From: Actinomycetota bacterium
Lineage (GTDB): Bacteria > Actinomycetota > Thermoleophilia > Gaiellales > Gaiellaceae
Reading direction: 5' to 3'
Length of the DNA stretch: 5,731 nucleotides
Assembly: GCA_013698195.1 (NCBI GenBank)
Contig: JACCVK010000064.1
Location: forward strand, 1-5,731
Below, in pieces: positions 1 to 5,731 of this stretch. Position 1 is the first letter of the stretch; every line of letters begins with the position of its first letter. Both the position numbers and the translations under genes were made by a program. A model generated the notes under the pieces. It made no database searches, had not been told where the DNA came from, and saw only the letters and a program-made list of their open reading frames with translations.

Positions 1-24
1 GAGAATCCAAGCCCAGACCGGCAT
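1..24 (-). CDS. Start of an unidentified protein, cut by the window edge
   Basis: Only the first eight codons are inside the window, reading M-P-V-W-A-W-I-L on the minus strand. The call rests on an ATG (bases 24-22) preceded by a very good Shine-Dalgarno sequence (AAGGAGG, five bases before the start). The hydrophobic, tryptophan-rich beginning would fit the start of a membrane anchor, but eight residues are too few to assign a family. It lies downstream of the universal-stress-like gene on the same strand, with about 90 bases between them, so it could be in the same transcript or have its own promoter. Confidence 0.6.
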
Positions 25-29
25 TGCTT

Positions 30-34
30 CCTCC
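30..34 (-). promoter_or_regulatory. Ribosome binding site GGAGG for the edge-truncated gene
   Basis: The minus strand reads GGAGG at 34-30, five bases before the ATG at 24-22. It is the main evidence that a gene begins here and runs off the left edge. Confidence 0.65.
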
Positions 35-115
35 TTCGTAGGTTGTGCACCGCGTTGCTTGCGGCTCGCGGCACGATATAACGCTCGGCGGCCGTTACGT
101 GCGAGGGACCGGCTC

Positions 116-520
116 TTACGCCTTGTCGGAGACGGTTAGCAGCGTGACCTTGATGCCGCCGAGCTCCTGTCCGATCTCCTCGGCGCTTCCCCGCTCCAGC
201 CACGTCGCTTCTTCGTCGGGGCGGGTGACCACGACCACTTCGTCCGCTCCGAACTCGCGCAGCGCGTCCTTGGCAGCAAGCAACGGATCGTCGTCACCGG
301 CCGCTGCTTCGGTCTGTTCCGAAGGCACAGCTTCCGCGATGGCAGAAGCCGCGTCCTCCGCATGTTCTCTCGCATCGTCCTCGGCGTTCGTCAGCCATTG
401 GAGGCGCGACTGGCGCACCATCGGAACCACGACCCGTAACTCACCCACGTCTTCACCGAGCATCGTCCGCAGCTCGGCGACAGGCCACTCCGACGATGTG
501 ATCACGAGGACGTCTCGCAT
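116..520 (-). CDS. Universal stress protein-like small protein
   Basis: A 134-residue protein with an alpha/beta layout resembling the universal stress protein (UspA) fold. It has a first beta strand (MRDVLVI, residues 1-7), a second strand (LRVVVP, about 28-33), a long charged helix region (about 45-65), a GDDDPLLAAKDAL segment (75-87), a strand GADEVVVVTRP (91-101), WLERG (107-111) and a final strand KVTLLTV (124-130). The GDxDPLxA...GADEVVV...WLERG pattern is familiar from actinobacterial Usp-like hypothetical proteins. I do not see the classical nucleotide-binding G-2x-G-9x-G(S/T) loop, so ATP binding is not supported. An upstream in-frame GTG at 604 would give 162 residues but would overlap the preceding gene. 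I chose ATG 520 because the protein then begins at the first strand and GAGGA lies 12 bases upstream, somewhat far. The gene follows the secreted HExxH gene by 47 bases and may share its transcript. Its role is unknown beyond a probable cytosolic stress-related function. Confidence 0.72.
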   Translation of the reverse strand: MRDVLVITSSEWPVAELRTMLGEDVGELRVVVPMVRQSRLQWLTNAEDDAREHAEDAASAIAEAVPSEQTEAAAGDDDPLLAAKDALREFGADEVVVVTRPDEEATWLERGSAEEIGQELGGIKVTLLTVSDKA

Positions 521-567
521 ACGAGTGACCATTCCTCGTTGCTCGTCTGCTGAAACCGGAGCCGAGC

Positions 568-1188
568 TCACGGTCGCGAGCCCAGTCGTGCGTACCTGAC
601 CCACTCCGTCCGCCTGGTCAGGGCGAGGCAGTTCGGCTTCGAGGTGCGATACGAGGACGGCGCGTAGACGCGCGTGAACGTCAGCGCCCGGTTCCGAGCC
701 CTGAGCGCCTTCGCCTCACTTCCGCCGTAGAAGCGAGTTCCCCAGCGAACCGCCTCGTTCGCAAAACAGGTCGTGAGGCGCTCGTCGCGCAGACCCTGGC
801 GATGGAGCGCTTCGTGCAGAAGGACGCCGTAGGCACCGGCAGTGCGCACAGTGTTGGGGCCGTCGAAGAAGAGACGGACGTTCTCGCACGTCGATGGTCG
901 CAGGTGGATGTCGCGTCCGCCGGCGTAGTACGCGATCACACGGTTTGCACGCACTCCGAACCTATCCTCGAACACCGACTCGAAGGTCTCTTGATCCCGG
1001 TAGCAGCGGACGCCGACGCTTTCGACACGGCCGCGCCTGATCGCCCTGCCTTCGTCCGCCGCCTGCCAGAGCGTCTCCCGTGCGATCTTGCTCAGACGCT
1101 CGTCGTAGTCGTAGAGGGAGCTCGCACCCTGTGCAGTCTCGGCGAGCACGAGGACAAAGAAGAGCGCAAGAGAGGCGAGCAGCTTCAC
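568..1188 (-). CDS. Secreted protein with HExxH motif, putative zinc metalloprotease
   Basis: A 206-residue protein with an N-terminal signal peptide: Lys2, then a hydrophobic core (about residues 3-16) and a likely cleavage near A-Q-G/A at 21-22. The mature part contains LLHEALH at 123-129, matching the HExxH zinc-binding motif of metallopeptidases. Glu145 (ANEAVRW), 16 residues after the second histidine, is a possible third ligand. Four cysteines (62, 101, 141, 187) in the exported part could form two disulfides. I do not recognise a named family, and catalytic activity is inferred from the motif alone. The start is GTG at 1188, chosen because AGGA lies five bases upstream and the signal peptide begins directly there. 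The gene is divergent from the M24 gene with 53 bases between starts. The downstream neighbour is the universal-stress-like gene. Confidence 0.75.
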   Translation of the reverse strand: MKLLASLALFFVLVLAETAQGASSLYDYDERLSKIARETLWQAADEGRAIRRGRVESVGVRCYRDQETFESVFEDRFGVRANRVIAYYAGGRDIHLRPSTCENVRLFFDGPNTVRTAGAYGVLLHEALHRQGLRDERLTTCFANEAVRWGTRFYGGSEAKALRARNRALTFTRVYAPSSYRTSKPNCLALTRRTEWVRYARLGSRP

Positions 1189-1227
1189 GCGGTTCCTGCT
1201 TCGAGGCTACCCGCGGAGACAAGCGAC

Positions 1228-1233
1228 TACGCT
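1228..1233 (+). promoter_or_regulatory. Possible -10 element (TACGCT) for the M24 gene
   Basis: TACGCT fits the loose actinobacterial TAnnnT -10 pattern and ends eight bases before the GTG start at 1242. Transcription starting 7-9 bases downstream would yield a leaderless or nearly leaderless mRNA, which would explain why no Shine-Dalgarno sequence is seen at a suitable distance. No convincing -35 box is visible. The same hexamer occurs before mmsA (2472-2477). Confidence 0.22.
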
Positions 1234-1241
1234 CCTCGCTC

Positions 1242-2435
1242 GTGCTGACGTCGCTCGCGATCACGCCCGAGGAGCACCGCGCTCGGTGCACGGTGCTCCT
1301 CGAGAAAATCGCGGCCGACGGACTCAGCGGCATCGTTCTCTTCGACCCGTGCTACGTCCTGTACTACGCGGGCTTCGCCTTCGTACCGACGGAGCGCCCG
1401 ATCGCGCTCGTCCTGAACACGGACGGGGAGCGGGCTCTCGTCGTGCCTCGGCTCGAGGTCGAGCACGCCGAGTCGAAGGCGACGCTCGACCGCGTGGAGC
1501 ACTATCTGGAGTACCCGGGCGAGCCACGCGCCGAGGAGGCGATTTCCGCGACGCTGAAAGCGCTGGGTTTGAGCGGGAAGATCGGCGCGGACCAGGACGG
1601 GTATCCGTGGATCCTCGGCTACCGCGGGCCAACGCTCTCCGAGCTCTCGGGTGCGAGCGTCGTCCGGATCGCCGACCGAATCGAGGAGCAGATGGCGATC
1701 AAGTCGGAGGCCGAGATCGCGCTCATCCGCGAGAGCGTGCGCTGGGGGAACCTCGCGCACACGCTCCTCCAGCGTTACACCCGGCCGGGCTTGACAGAGA
1801 CGGAGGTCTCGATGCGGGCGACGAACGAGGCGACGTTCGCGATGCTCGACGCAATCGGCCCGATCTACAGCGCGCAGAGCTTCGTCTCCGACGGAGCTTC
1901 CGCCGGCTATCGAGGTCAGATCGGCCGGAGCTCGGCGATCCCGCACGCCCTGGCCGGGAACATCGCGTTCCGCGCGGGTGACGTGCTCGTCACCGGCGCG
2001 AGCACACCGGTCTGGGGTTACCTCTCGGAGCTCGAGCGGACGATGGTGATCGGCGATCCCTCACCCGACCAGGAGCGGATGTTCGGGCACATGAAGGCCC
2101 TCCAGGAGGTCGCATTCGACGCAATCCGCCCGGGCGCGGCGTGCTCCGACGTCGACAGGGCCGTCCGCAGCTACTTCGCGCACCACGACCTTTTCGCCCA
2201 TTGGCGTCACCACACGGGGCACGCCATCGGTCTCCGCTACCACGAAGGCCCCTTCCTCGACTCGGGCGACTCGACGGAGATCCGCCCGGGCATGGTCTTC
2301 ACGGTCGAGCCCGGGCTGTACGCGCCGGACCTGGGCGGCTTCCGACACTCGGACACGGTTCTCGTCACGGACGACGGAATCGAGATCCTCACCTACTACC
2401 CACGCGACCTCGCGAGCCTCGTGATTCCTGTTTGA
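1242..2435 (+). CDS. M24 family (pita-bread fold) protein, creatinase/prolidase-like, degenerate metal site
   Basis: A 397-residue protein with the two-domain layout of the creatinase/aminopeptidase P family. The N-terminal domain (about 1-145) includes LFDPCYVLYYAGFAF, and the C-terminal pita-bread catalytic domain follows KSEAEIALIRES (about 154-165). Family landmarks are IPH (His235), HTGHAIGL (His327), YHEGP (His334), VEPGLY (Glu356) and FRHSDTVLVT (about 367-376). In metal-dependent M24 peptidases five ligands are expected (D, D, H, E, E). By alignment in my head the first Asp is Gly252, the second is Glu263, the His and first Glu are kept, and the last Glu is Ser370. Classic two-metal Xaa-Pro peptidase activity is therefore doubtful. 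Metal-independent creatinase or other C-N hydrolases of this family are alternatives. I chose GTG 1242 because homologous N-termini begin near ITPEEHRAR; the frame stays open far upstream (to 1080), but that part is arginine-rich and overlaps the divergent gene. It is probably first in a cluster with mmsA, 87 bases downstream. Confidence 0.85.
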   Translation: MLTSLAITPEEHRARCTVLLEKIAADGLSGIVLFDPCYVLYYAGFAFVPTERPIALVLNTDGERALVVPRLEVEHAESKATLDRVEHYLEYPGEPRAEEAISATLKALGLSGKIGADQDGYPWILGYRGPTLSELSGASVVRIADRIEEQMAIKSEAEIALIRESVRWGNLAHTLLQRYTRPGLTETEVSMRATNEATFAMLDAIGPIYSAQSFVSDGASAGYRGQIGRSSAIPHALAGNIAFRAGDVLVTGASTPVWGYLSELERTMVIGDPSPDQERMFGHMKALQEVAFDAIRPGAACSDVDRAVRSYFAHHDLFAHWRHHTGHAIGLRYHEGPFLDSGDSTEIRPGMVFTVEPGLYAPDLGGFRHSDTVLVTDDGIEILTYYPRDLASLVIPV

Positions 2436-2471
2436 GCTGCGCCGCTAGAGCCTTTCCTTCATATGCCGCGA

Positions 2472-2477
2472 TACGCT
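2472..2477 (+). promoter_or_regulatory. Possible -10 element (TACGCT) upstream of mmsA
   Basis: The 87-base gap between the M24 gene and mmsA contains a TACGCT identical to the one before the M24 gene. If used, it would give a 5' leader of roughly 35-40 bases carrying the GGAGG at 2513-2517. No recognisable -35 box accompanies it, and read-through from the M24 gene is equally possible. Confidence 0.18.
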
Positions 2478-2512
2478 TGGACGACCAGATACGAGGGCGG
2501 GCGAGAGAGTAC

Positions 2513-2517
2513 GGAGG
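2513..2517 (+). promoter_or_regulatory. Ribosome binding site GGAGG deciding the mmsA start
   Basis: GGAGG lies five bases before ATG 2523. An earlier in-frame ATG at 2463 has no comparable site and would add 20 residues unlike the family N-terminus, so the later ATG is preferred. Confidence 0.75.
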
Positions 2518-2522
2518 CTGAC

Positions 2523-4034
2523 ATGAACGCAGCGGTGACGACGGAGCGGAAGACGATCGGGCACTGGATCGGAGGCGAGGCAGTGCGGGGGACGTCGGGC
2601 CGTTCCGGTCCGGTCTACAACCCGGCGACCGGCGAGCAGACCGGCGAGGTCGACTTCGCAACGGTCGAGGAGATCGACCGCGCCGTGGCGACCGCGAAGG
2701 CGGCAGCGAGCGAGTGGCGCACGTGGTCGCTCTCCAAGCGCGCCGATCTCTTCTTCCGCATCTACCAACTCGTCGACGACCGTCGCGACGATCTCGCGCG
2801 CGCGCTCACGGCCGAGCACGGGAAGGTGCTCTCGGACGCGCACGGCGAGGTGCAGCGCGGAATCGAGGTCATCGAGTACGTGTGCGGGATTCCGACCCTT
2901 CTCAAAGGGGGCTTCTCCGAGCAGGCCGCCACGGGAATCGACGTGTACTCGATCCGTCAGCCGCTCGGCGTCGTCGCTGGGATAACGCCCTTCAACTTCC
3001 CGGTGATGGTGCCCATGTGGATGTGGGCGCCCGCGATCGCTTGCGGCAACGCGTTCATCCTGAAGCCTTCGGAGAAGGACCCGTCGGCCTCGTTGCTAAC
3101 CGCCGAGATCCTGAAGGAAGCCGGTCTTCCGGACGGTGTCTTCAACGTCATCCAGGGCGACAAGGTCGCCGTCGACCGCCTGCTCGAGAATCCGGACATC
3201 GCAGCGATCAGCTTCGTCGGCTCCACCCCGATCGCGCGCTACGTCTACGAGAACGGGACGAAGCAGGGGAAGCGCGTCCAGGCGCTTGGCGGGGCGAAGA
3301 ACCACATGGTCGTGCTCCCTGACGCTGACATCGACATGGCCGCGGACGCTGCGGTCAGCGCCGGCTACGGCTCTGCCGGCGAGCGCTGCATGGCGATCTC
3401 GGTCGTCGTCGTGGTGGGCGAAGCGGCGGACGCGCTCGTCAGCGCGATCGAGGAACGGCTTCCGAGCGTCAAGGTCGGCGACGGCATGGATCCGTCCTCC
3501 GAGATGGGCCCACTCGTGACGCGGGAGCATCGGGACAAGGTGGCCTCGTACCTCGACTCGGGGCCAGAGCAGGGAGCGAAGCTCGTCGCCGACGGTCGTG
3601 AGACCTCGCCGAACGGCAATGGCTTCTTCCTCGGCGCGTCCCTCCTCGACAACGTCACTCCCGAGATGGACGCATACCGCGACGAGATCTTCGGCCCGGT
3701 GCTGTCGGTCGTCCGCGTGGACTCTTACAACGAGGCACTCAATCTCGTGAACGAGAACCCGTACGGGAACGGCGTCGCGATTTTCACCCGCGACGGCGGC
3801 GTCGCGCGCCAGTTCCAGTTCGAGGTGAACGTCGGGATGGTCGGCGTCAACGTGCCAATCCCGGTGCCCGTCGCCTACTACTCGTTCGGCGGCTGGAAGA
3901 GCTCGCTCTTCGGAGATCGACACATCTACGGCCCTGAGGGAATCGACTTTTACACGCGGACCAAGGCGGTCACGAGTCGCTGGCCAGACCCGAAGACCAG
4001 CCGGGTCGACCTCGGCTTCCCGCAGACCCGGTAG
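2523..4034 (+). CDS. mmsA: CoA-acylating methylmalonate-semialdehyde dehydrogenase
   Basis: A 503-residue member of the aldehyde dehydrogenase superfamily, close to the usual ~500 residues. It should oxidise methylmalonate semialdehyde (or malonate semialdehyde) with NAD+ and CoA, giving propionyl-CoA (or acetyl-CoA) and CO2/bicarbonate, in the cytosol. The enzyme serves valine, beta-alanine, pyrimidine or myo-inositol breakdown (iolA is the name in inositol clusters). Visible landmarks are TPFNFPVMVPMWMW with Asn158, KPSEKDPS (Lys181), LGGAKNHMVV (255-264), catalytic Cys289 in GSAGERCMAIS, DEIFGPVL with Glu388, and the C-terminal PIPVPVAYYSFGGWKSS. The LGGAKNH segment replaces the ELGGK motif that carries the general-base glutamate in hydrolytic aldehyde dehydrogenases, which is diagnostic for the CoA-acylating group. 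No inositol or valine genes are visible nearby, so the pathway is open. The selenoprotein gene begins nine bases after its TAG stop, suggesting one transcript. Confidence 0.95.
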   Translation: MNAAVTTERKTIGHWIGGEAVRGTSGRSGPVYNPATGEQTGEVDFATVEEIDRAVATAKAAASEWRTWSLSKRADLFFRIYQLVDDRRDDLARALTAEHGKVLSDAHGEVQRGIEVIEYVCGIPTLLKGGFSEQAATGIDVYSIRQPLGVVAGITPFNFPVMVPMWMWAPAIACGNAFILKPSEKDPSASLLTAEILKEAGLPDGVFNVIQGDKVAVDRLLENPDIAAISFVGSTPIARYVYENGTKQGKRVQALGGAKNHMVVLPDADIDMAADAAVSAGYGSAGERCMAISVVVVVGEAADALVSAIEERLPSVKVGDGMDPSSEMGPLVTREHRDKVASYLDSGPEQGAKLVADGRETSPNGNGFFLGASLLDNVTPEMDAYRDEIFGPVLSVVRVDSYNEALNLVNENPYGNGVAIFTRDGGVARQFQFEVNVGMVGVNVPIPVPVAYYSFGGWKSSLFGDRHIYGPEGIDFYTRTKAVTSRWPDPKTSRVDLGFPQTR

Positions 4035-4043
4035 GGGCGAGAC

Positions 4044-4610
4044 GTGCCTCGTCCGTACCTCAAGCTGATCGACGAGGACGAGGCCGAAGGGGCGCTCAAA
4101 GAGGACTACGACGCCGCGATCGAGCGCGCTGGCAAGGTCTTCAACATCCTCAAGGCGATGAGCCTGCGCCCGGGCGTCCTTCGTGCGTCGATGGCGCTGT
4201 ACCGCGAGATCATGTTCGGCGAATCGGGTCTCACGCGGATGGAACGCGAGCTGCTCGCTACGGTCGCTTCCGTCGAGCAGAGCTGCCATTACTGAACGCG
4301 GGCTCATGCAGACGACCTCCGTGCAGAGGGCGCAGATAGCGAGCTCGCGACGCATGCGGAGCACGACTACCGCAAGGCCGAGCTCTCCCCGCGCGAGCGT
4401 GCGCTTTGCGACTTCGCCGTCAAGTTGACGCACCTAGCGGCCGAGATCGAGCAGCCCGACGTCGATGCACTCCGAGCCCAGGGTCTCGACGATGCCACAA
4501 TCTCGGACGCAATCCAGGTCGTCGCGTACTTCAACTACGTGACGCGGGTTGCCGACGGCGTGGGGATCGACGACGAGCCGGAGTGGCAGGCCGCCGATCC
4601 CGCCCGTTGA
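4044..4610 (+). CDS. AhpD-like peroxidase-related selenoprotein, CxxU active site (TGA at 4293 read as selenocysteine)
   Basis: One 188-residue protein if the in-frame TGA at codon 84 is decoded as selenocysteine. It belongs to the alkylhydroperoxidase AhpD-like/carboxymuconolactone decarboxylase fold, in the peroxidase-related branch whose members are about this long. The active-site region reads M-E-R-E-L-L-A-T-V-A-S-V-E-Q-S-C-H-Y-U, then T-R-A-H. This gives the redox pair Cys81/Sec84, with Glu69 twelve residues before the Cys and His88 four after the Sec, the spacing seen in AhpD (Glu, CxxC, His). After the TGA the frame continues with recognisable family sequence: DLRAEG, then ELSPRERALCDFAVKLT (113-129), and VVAYFNYVTRVADGVGI (159-175). 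Start: GTG 4044 with AGGGG six bases upstream. It probably acts as a cytosolic thiol/selenol peroxidase or disulfide-exchange protein; the substrate is unknown. It follows mmsA by nine bases and converges with selB. Alternatives are a nonsense pseudogene or a TGC/TGA sequencing error, but the selB neighbour and stem-loop argue against both. Confidence 0.9.
4293..4295 (+). other. Recoded UGA, selenocysteine codon
   Basis: TGA falls exactly at the position of the second cysteine of the family's CxxC motif (codons TGC CAT TAC TGA). The frame stays open afterwards until TGA at 4608-4610, which is followed by an in-frame TAG three codons later and is the ordinary stop. Confidence 0.9.
4298..4333 (+). 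promoter_or_regulatory. Candidate bacterial SECIS stem-loop
   Basis: Just after the TGA the coding sequence can fold as an interrupted hairpin: 4298-4300 with 4331-4333 (GCG/CGC), a GG/GG internal loop, 4303-4305 with 4326-4328 (CTC/GAG), a bulged A at 4306, then 4307-4310 with 4322-4325 (TGCA/TGCA). The 11-base apical loop (4311-4321) begins with G. Bacterial SECIS elements are known for a G among the first two loop bases and a loop roughly 15-35 bases after the UGA; here 15 bases separate them. SelB domain IV would bind it. Pairing was done by eye; an alternative inner fold with a 5-base loop exists. Confidence 0.65.
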
Positions 4611-4618
4611 GAGCGTTC

Positions 4619-5731
4619 CTAGACGCGAGCGGCACGCCGCAGAACCCGAGCATCGCCGACGCGACGGGTTAGCCCGTCCCGGTCGAGCCGCTCGAGCAGG
4701 AGCTGCGCGTCGCGACGGCCGGTGCCGACGAGATCGCGAAAGCGGGCTAGCGTGATCTGGCCGGTCTCACGGCACTCCTCGAGCGCTTTGTCCCTCGCGA
4801 GCACGTAGGCGTCTGCGCCGATCGCGTACCCGTCACCGAGCGCGACCAGCGTGCCCGTTGCCTCGAGGAAACGTGCGAGCTCCGGATCGGCGACCTTCAG
4901 CGCCTGCATTCCCGCAGCGGCAAGCTCGCGCTTCAGGGTCTCCGCGTCCTCCCGGCGGGCACCGAGCGAGGGCGTCGCGCCGGGAAGATAGAGCTTCGCT
5001 CCGCGGCGCTCGAGCGAGAGCAACGGCAGGATCTCGGGAGACCACGGCTCGGACGGAGGTGCGATGCCTGGATCGATCGGGTCTGCGGCCGCGATGCGCT
5101 CCTGCAGCAACTCCTCGAGCTCCGCAAGCCAAACGGGAGAGAAGATCCAGGGGCCGGCACGCCGCAGTGAACCGAGTTCGAGGTCGCCGAAGCGTCGGAG
5201 CGTGTCCGCCAGGATCGGCTCGCGCACGGTCGAGGCGATCTCGCCGCGCTCTACGAGCTCGAGGCGCTTCGGATCGCGATGTCGCGGAGGCGCCGGGTCG
5301 AGCACAGCGCCGCCTCCGACCGTCGTCTCGCCGCGCAAGATCACCCGGTCACCCCTCGCTGCGACGACCGGCGACGAGAGCCGGAGCTGCGCCCAGCGCT
5401 CCCCGACCCGCACGACACGTGCCGGTGAGTCCGCAGTCCCGAGGTGCACGTGCAGGCGAACGCCGTCGGGCACGGGCTCGAGCTCGTCGAGCGTCACGTC
5501 GAGTCGAAACGAGACCGGAAACGAGTCGGGAACGACGAGCGCGTCGCCGCGGCGGATCTCGCTCCGCTCGAGGCTCGGAACGCCGACCGCGACTCGCTGA
5601 CCGGCCTCGGCTCGCGAGACGTCGTGGTCGTGCACCTGCACGCTGCGCACACGAACGTCGTGGCCCGCCGGCTCGAGCCGCAGCTCGTCGCCGGCTCCGA
5701 CCGAGCCCGACCAAAGGGCTCCGGTCACGAC
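4619..5731 (-). CDS. selB: Selenocysteine-specific translation elongation factor SelB, 5' part outside the window
   Basis: The last 370 residues of SelB, the GTPase that brings Sec-tRNA(Sec) to the ribosome at a UGA marked by a SECIS hairpin. The fragment enters at VVTGALWSGSVGAGDEL, the start of EF-Tu-like domain II, so the GTP-binding domain I is off the right edge and the gene is incomplete only by the window limit. Landmarks are VRSVQVHDHDV and AGQRVAV (domain II), a domain III ending with RGETTVGGGAVLDP (about 132-145) and the winged-helix RNA-binding region. The latter ends in ITLARFRDLVGTGRRDAQLLLERLDRDGLTRRVGDARVLRR (325-365), which closely matches the SelB C-terminus that reads the SECIS. 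The frame ends at TAG 4619-4621. Its end faces the selenoprotein gene with eight bases between stops, so the substrate gene and its decoding factor are neighbours. selA, selC or selD may lie beyond the right edge; none is visible here. Confidence 0.95.
   Translation of the reverse strand, partial: VVTGALWSGSVGAGDELRLEPAGHDVRVRSVQVHDHDVSRAEAGQRVAVGVPSLERSEIRRGDALVVPDSFPVSFRLDVTLDELEPVPDGVRLHVHLGTADSPARVVRVGERWAQLRLSSPVVAARGDRVILRGETTVGGGAVLDPAPPRHRDPKRLELVERGEIASTVREPILADTLRRFGDLELGSLRRAGPWIFSPVWLAELEELLQERIAAADPIDPGIAPPSEPWSPEILPLLSLERRGAKLYLPGATPSLGARREDAETLKRELAAAGMQALKVADPELARFLEATGTLVALGDGYAIGADAYVLARDKALEECRETGQITLARFRDLVGTGRRDAQLLLERLDRDGLTRRVGDARVLRRAARV

Noticed and set aside
79..97. 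Small inverted repeat TAACG/CGTTA between the universal-stress-like gene and the edge gene, considered as a terminator
   Set aside because: It has only five base pairs, a nine-base loop and no T-run, so it cannot be supported as a terminator.
1080..1241. N-terminal extension of the M24 protein to an upstream ATG at 1080
   Set aside because: The extra 54 residues are arginine/serine-rich, unlike the family, and would overlap the start and signal peptide of the divergent secreted gene.
2433..2435. TGA at the end of the M24 gene as a recoded codon joining it in frame to mmsA
   Set aside because: The frame is indeed open between them, but the M24 protein ends at a typical C-terminus, no Cys position is replaced, and mmsA has its own GGAGG and ATG.
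4044..4295. A stand-alone 83-residue truncated AhpD-like protein or a nonsense pseudogene, with a separate small ORF at 4425-4610
   Set aside because: The frame after the TGA is unbroken and keeps family sequence for 104 codons, the TGA replaces a redox cysteine, and selB is adjacent. Decay would not be expected to hit exactly that codon while leaving the rest intact.
3096..4433. Long minus-strand open frame opposite mmsA
   Set aside because: It is rich in Arg, His, Asp and Val with no recognisable motif, and lies antisense to an unmistakable dehydrogenase; it is a high-GC shadow frame.
4608..4610. Terminal TGA of the selenoprotein gene as a second selenocysteine codon
   Set aside because: The protein already has the usual family length, and an in-frame TAG follows three codons later.
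4613..4638. Short hairpins (GCGT/ACGC and GCGGC/GCCGC) at the convergent gene ends, considered as a bidirectional terminator
   Set aside because: Stems of four and five pairs with no T-tract are common by chance at this GC content.

Overview
The window looks like chromosomal DNA from a high-GC actinobacterium. The protein flavour (an actinobacterial universal-stress-like protein with a WLERG motif, GTG starts, Arg/Glu/Ala-rich proteins, a SelB) suggests a Thermoleophilia/Gaiellales-like lineage. That placement is inference from style, not a taxonomic proof. There are no mobile elements, CRISPR arrays or RNA genes that I can support.

Layout. Left arm, minus strand: a secreted HExxH protein (568-1188) is followed by a small universal-stress-like protein (116-520), and then by the first eight codons of another gene that leaves the window at base 1. 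Centre, plus strand: a compact cluster of an M24 peptidase/creatinase-fold enzyme (1242-2435), a CoA-acylating methylmalonate-semialdehyde dehydrogenase (mmsA, 2523-4034) and an AhpD-like/carboxymuconolactone-decarboxylase-fold protein (4044-4610). Right arm, minus strand: the C-terminal 370 residues of SelB, the selenocysteine-specific elongation factor (4619-5731). It meets the plus-strand cluster tail to tail, leaving only 8 bases between the two stop codons.

Main result: the AhpD-like gene contains an in-frame TGA at 4293-4295, exactly where the family's redox motif CxxC has its second cysteine (C-H-Y-TGA). The same reading frame continues for another 104 codons of sequence typical of the family. 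A stem-loop with G as the first base of its apical loop starts a few bases after the TGA, as in bacterial SECIS elements, and the neighbouring gene is selB. I therefore read it as one 188-residue selenoprotein with a CxxU active site. Conventional gene calling would break it into an 83-residue and a 61-residue fragment.

How the genes may work together: the spacing of mmsA and the selenoprotein gene (9 bases) suggests co-transcription and a shared role, perhaps a catabolic step that ends in acyl-CoA formation plus a thiol/selenol peroxidase or disulfide-handling partner. The M24 protein has lost most of the usual dinuclear metal ligands, so it is more likely a creatinase-like hydrolase or another non-peptidase member than a true aminopeptidase. 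The substrate of this cluster cannot be read from the sequence.
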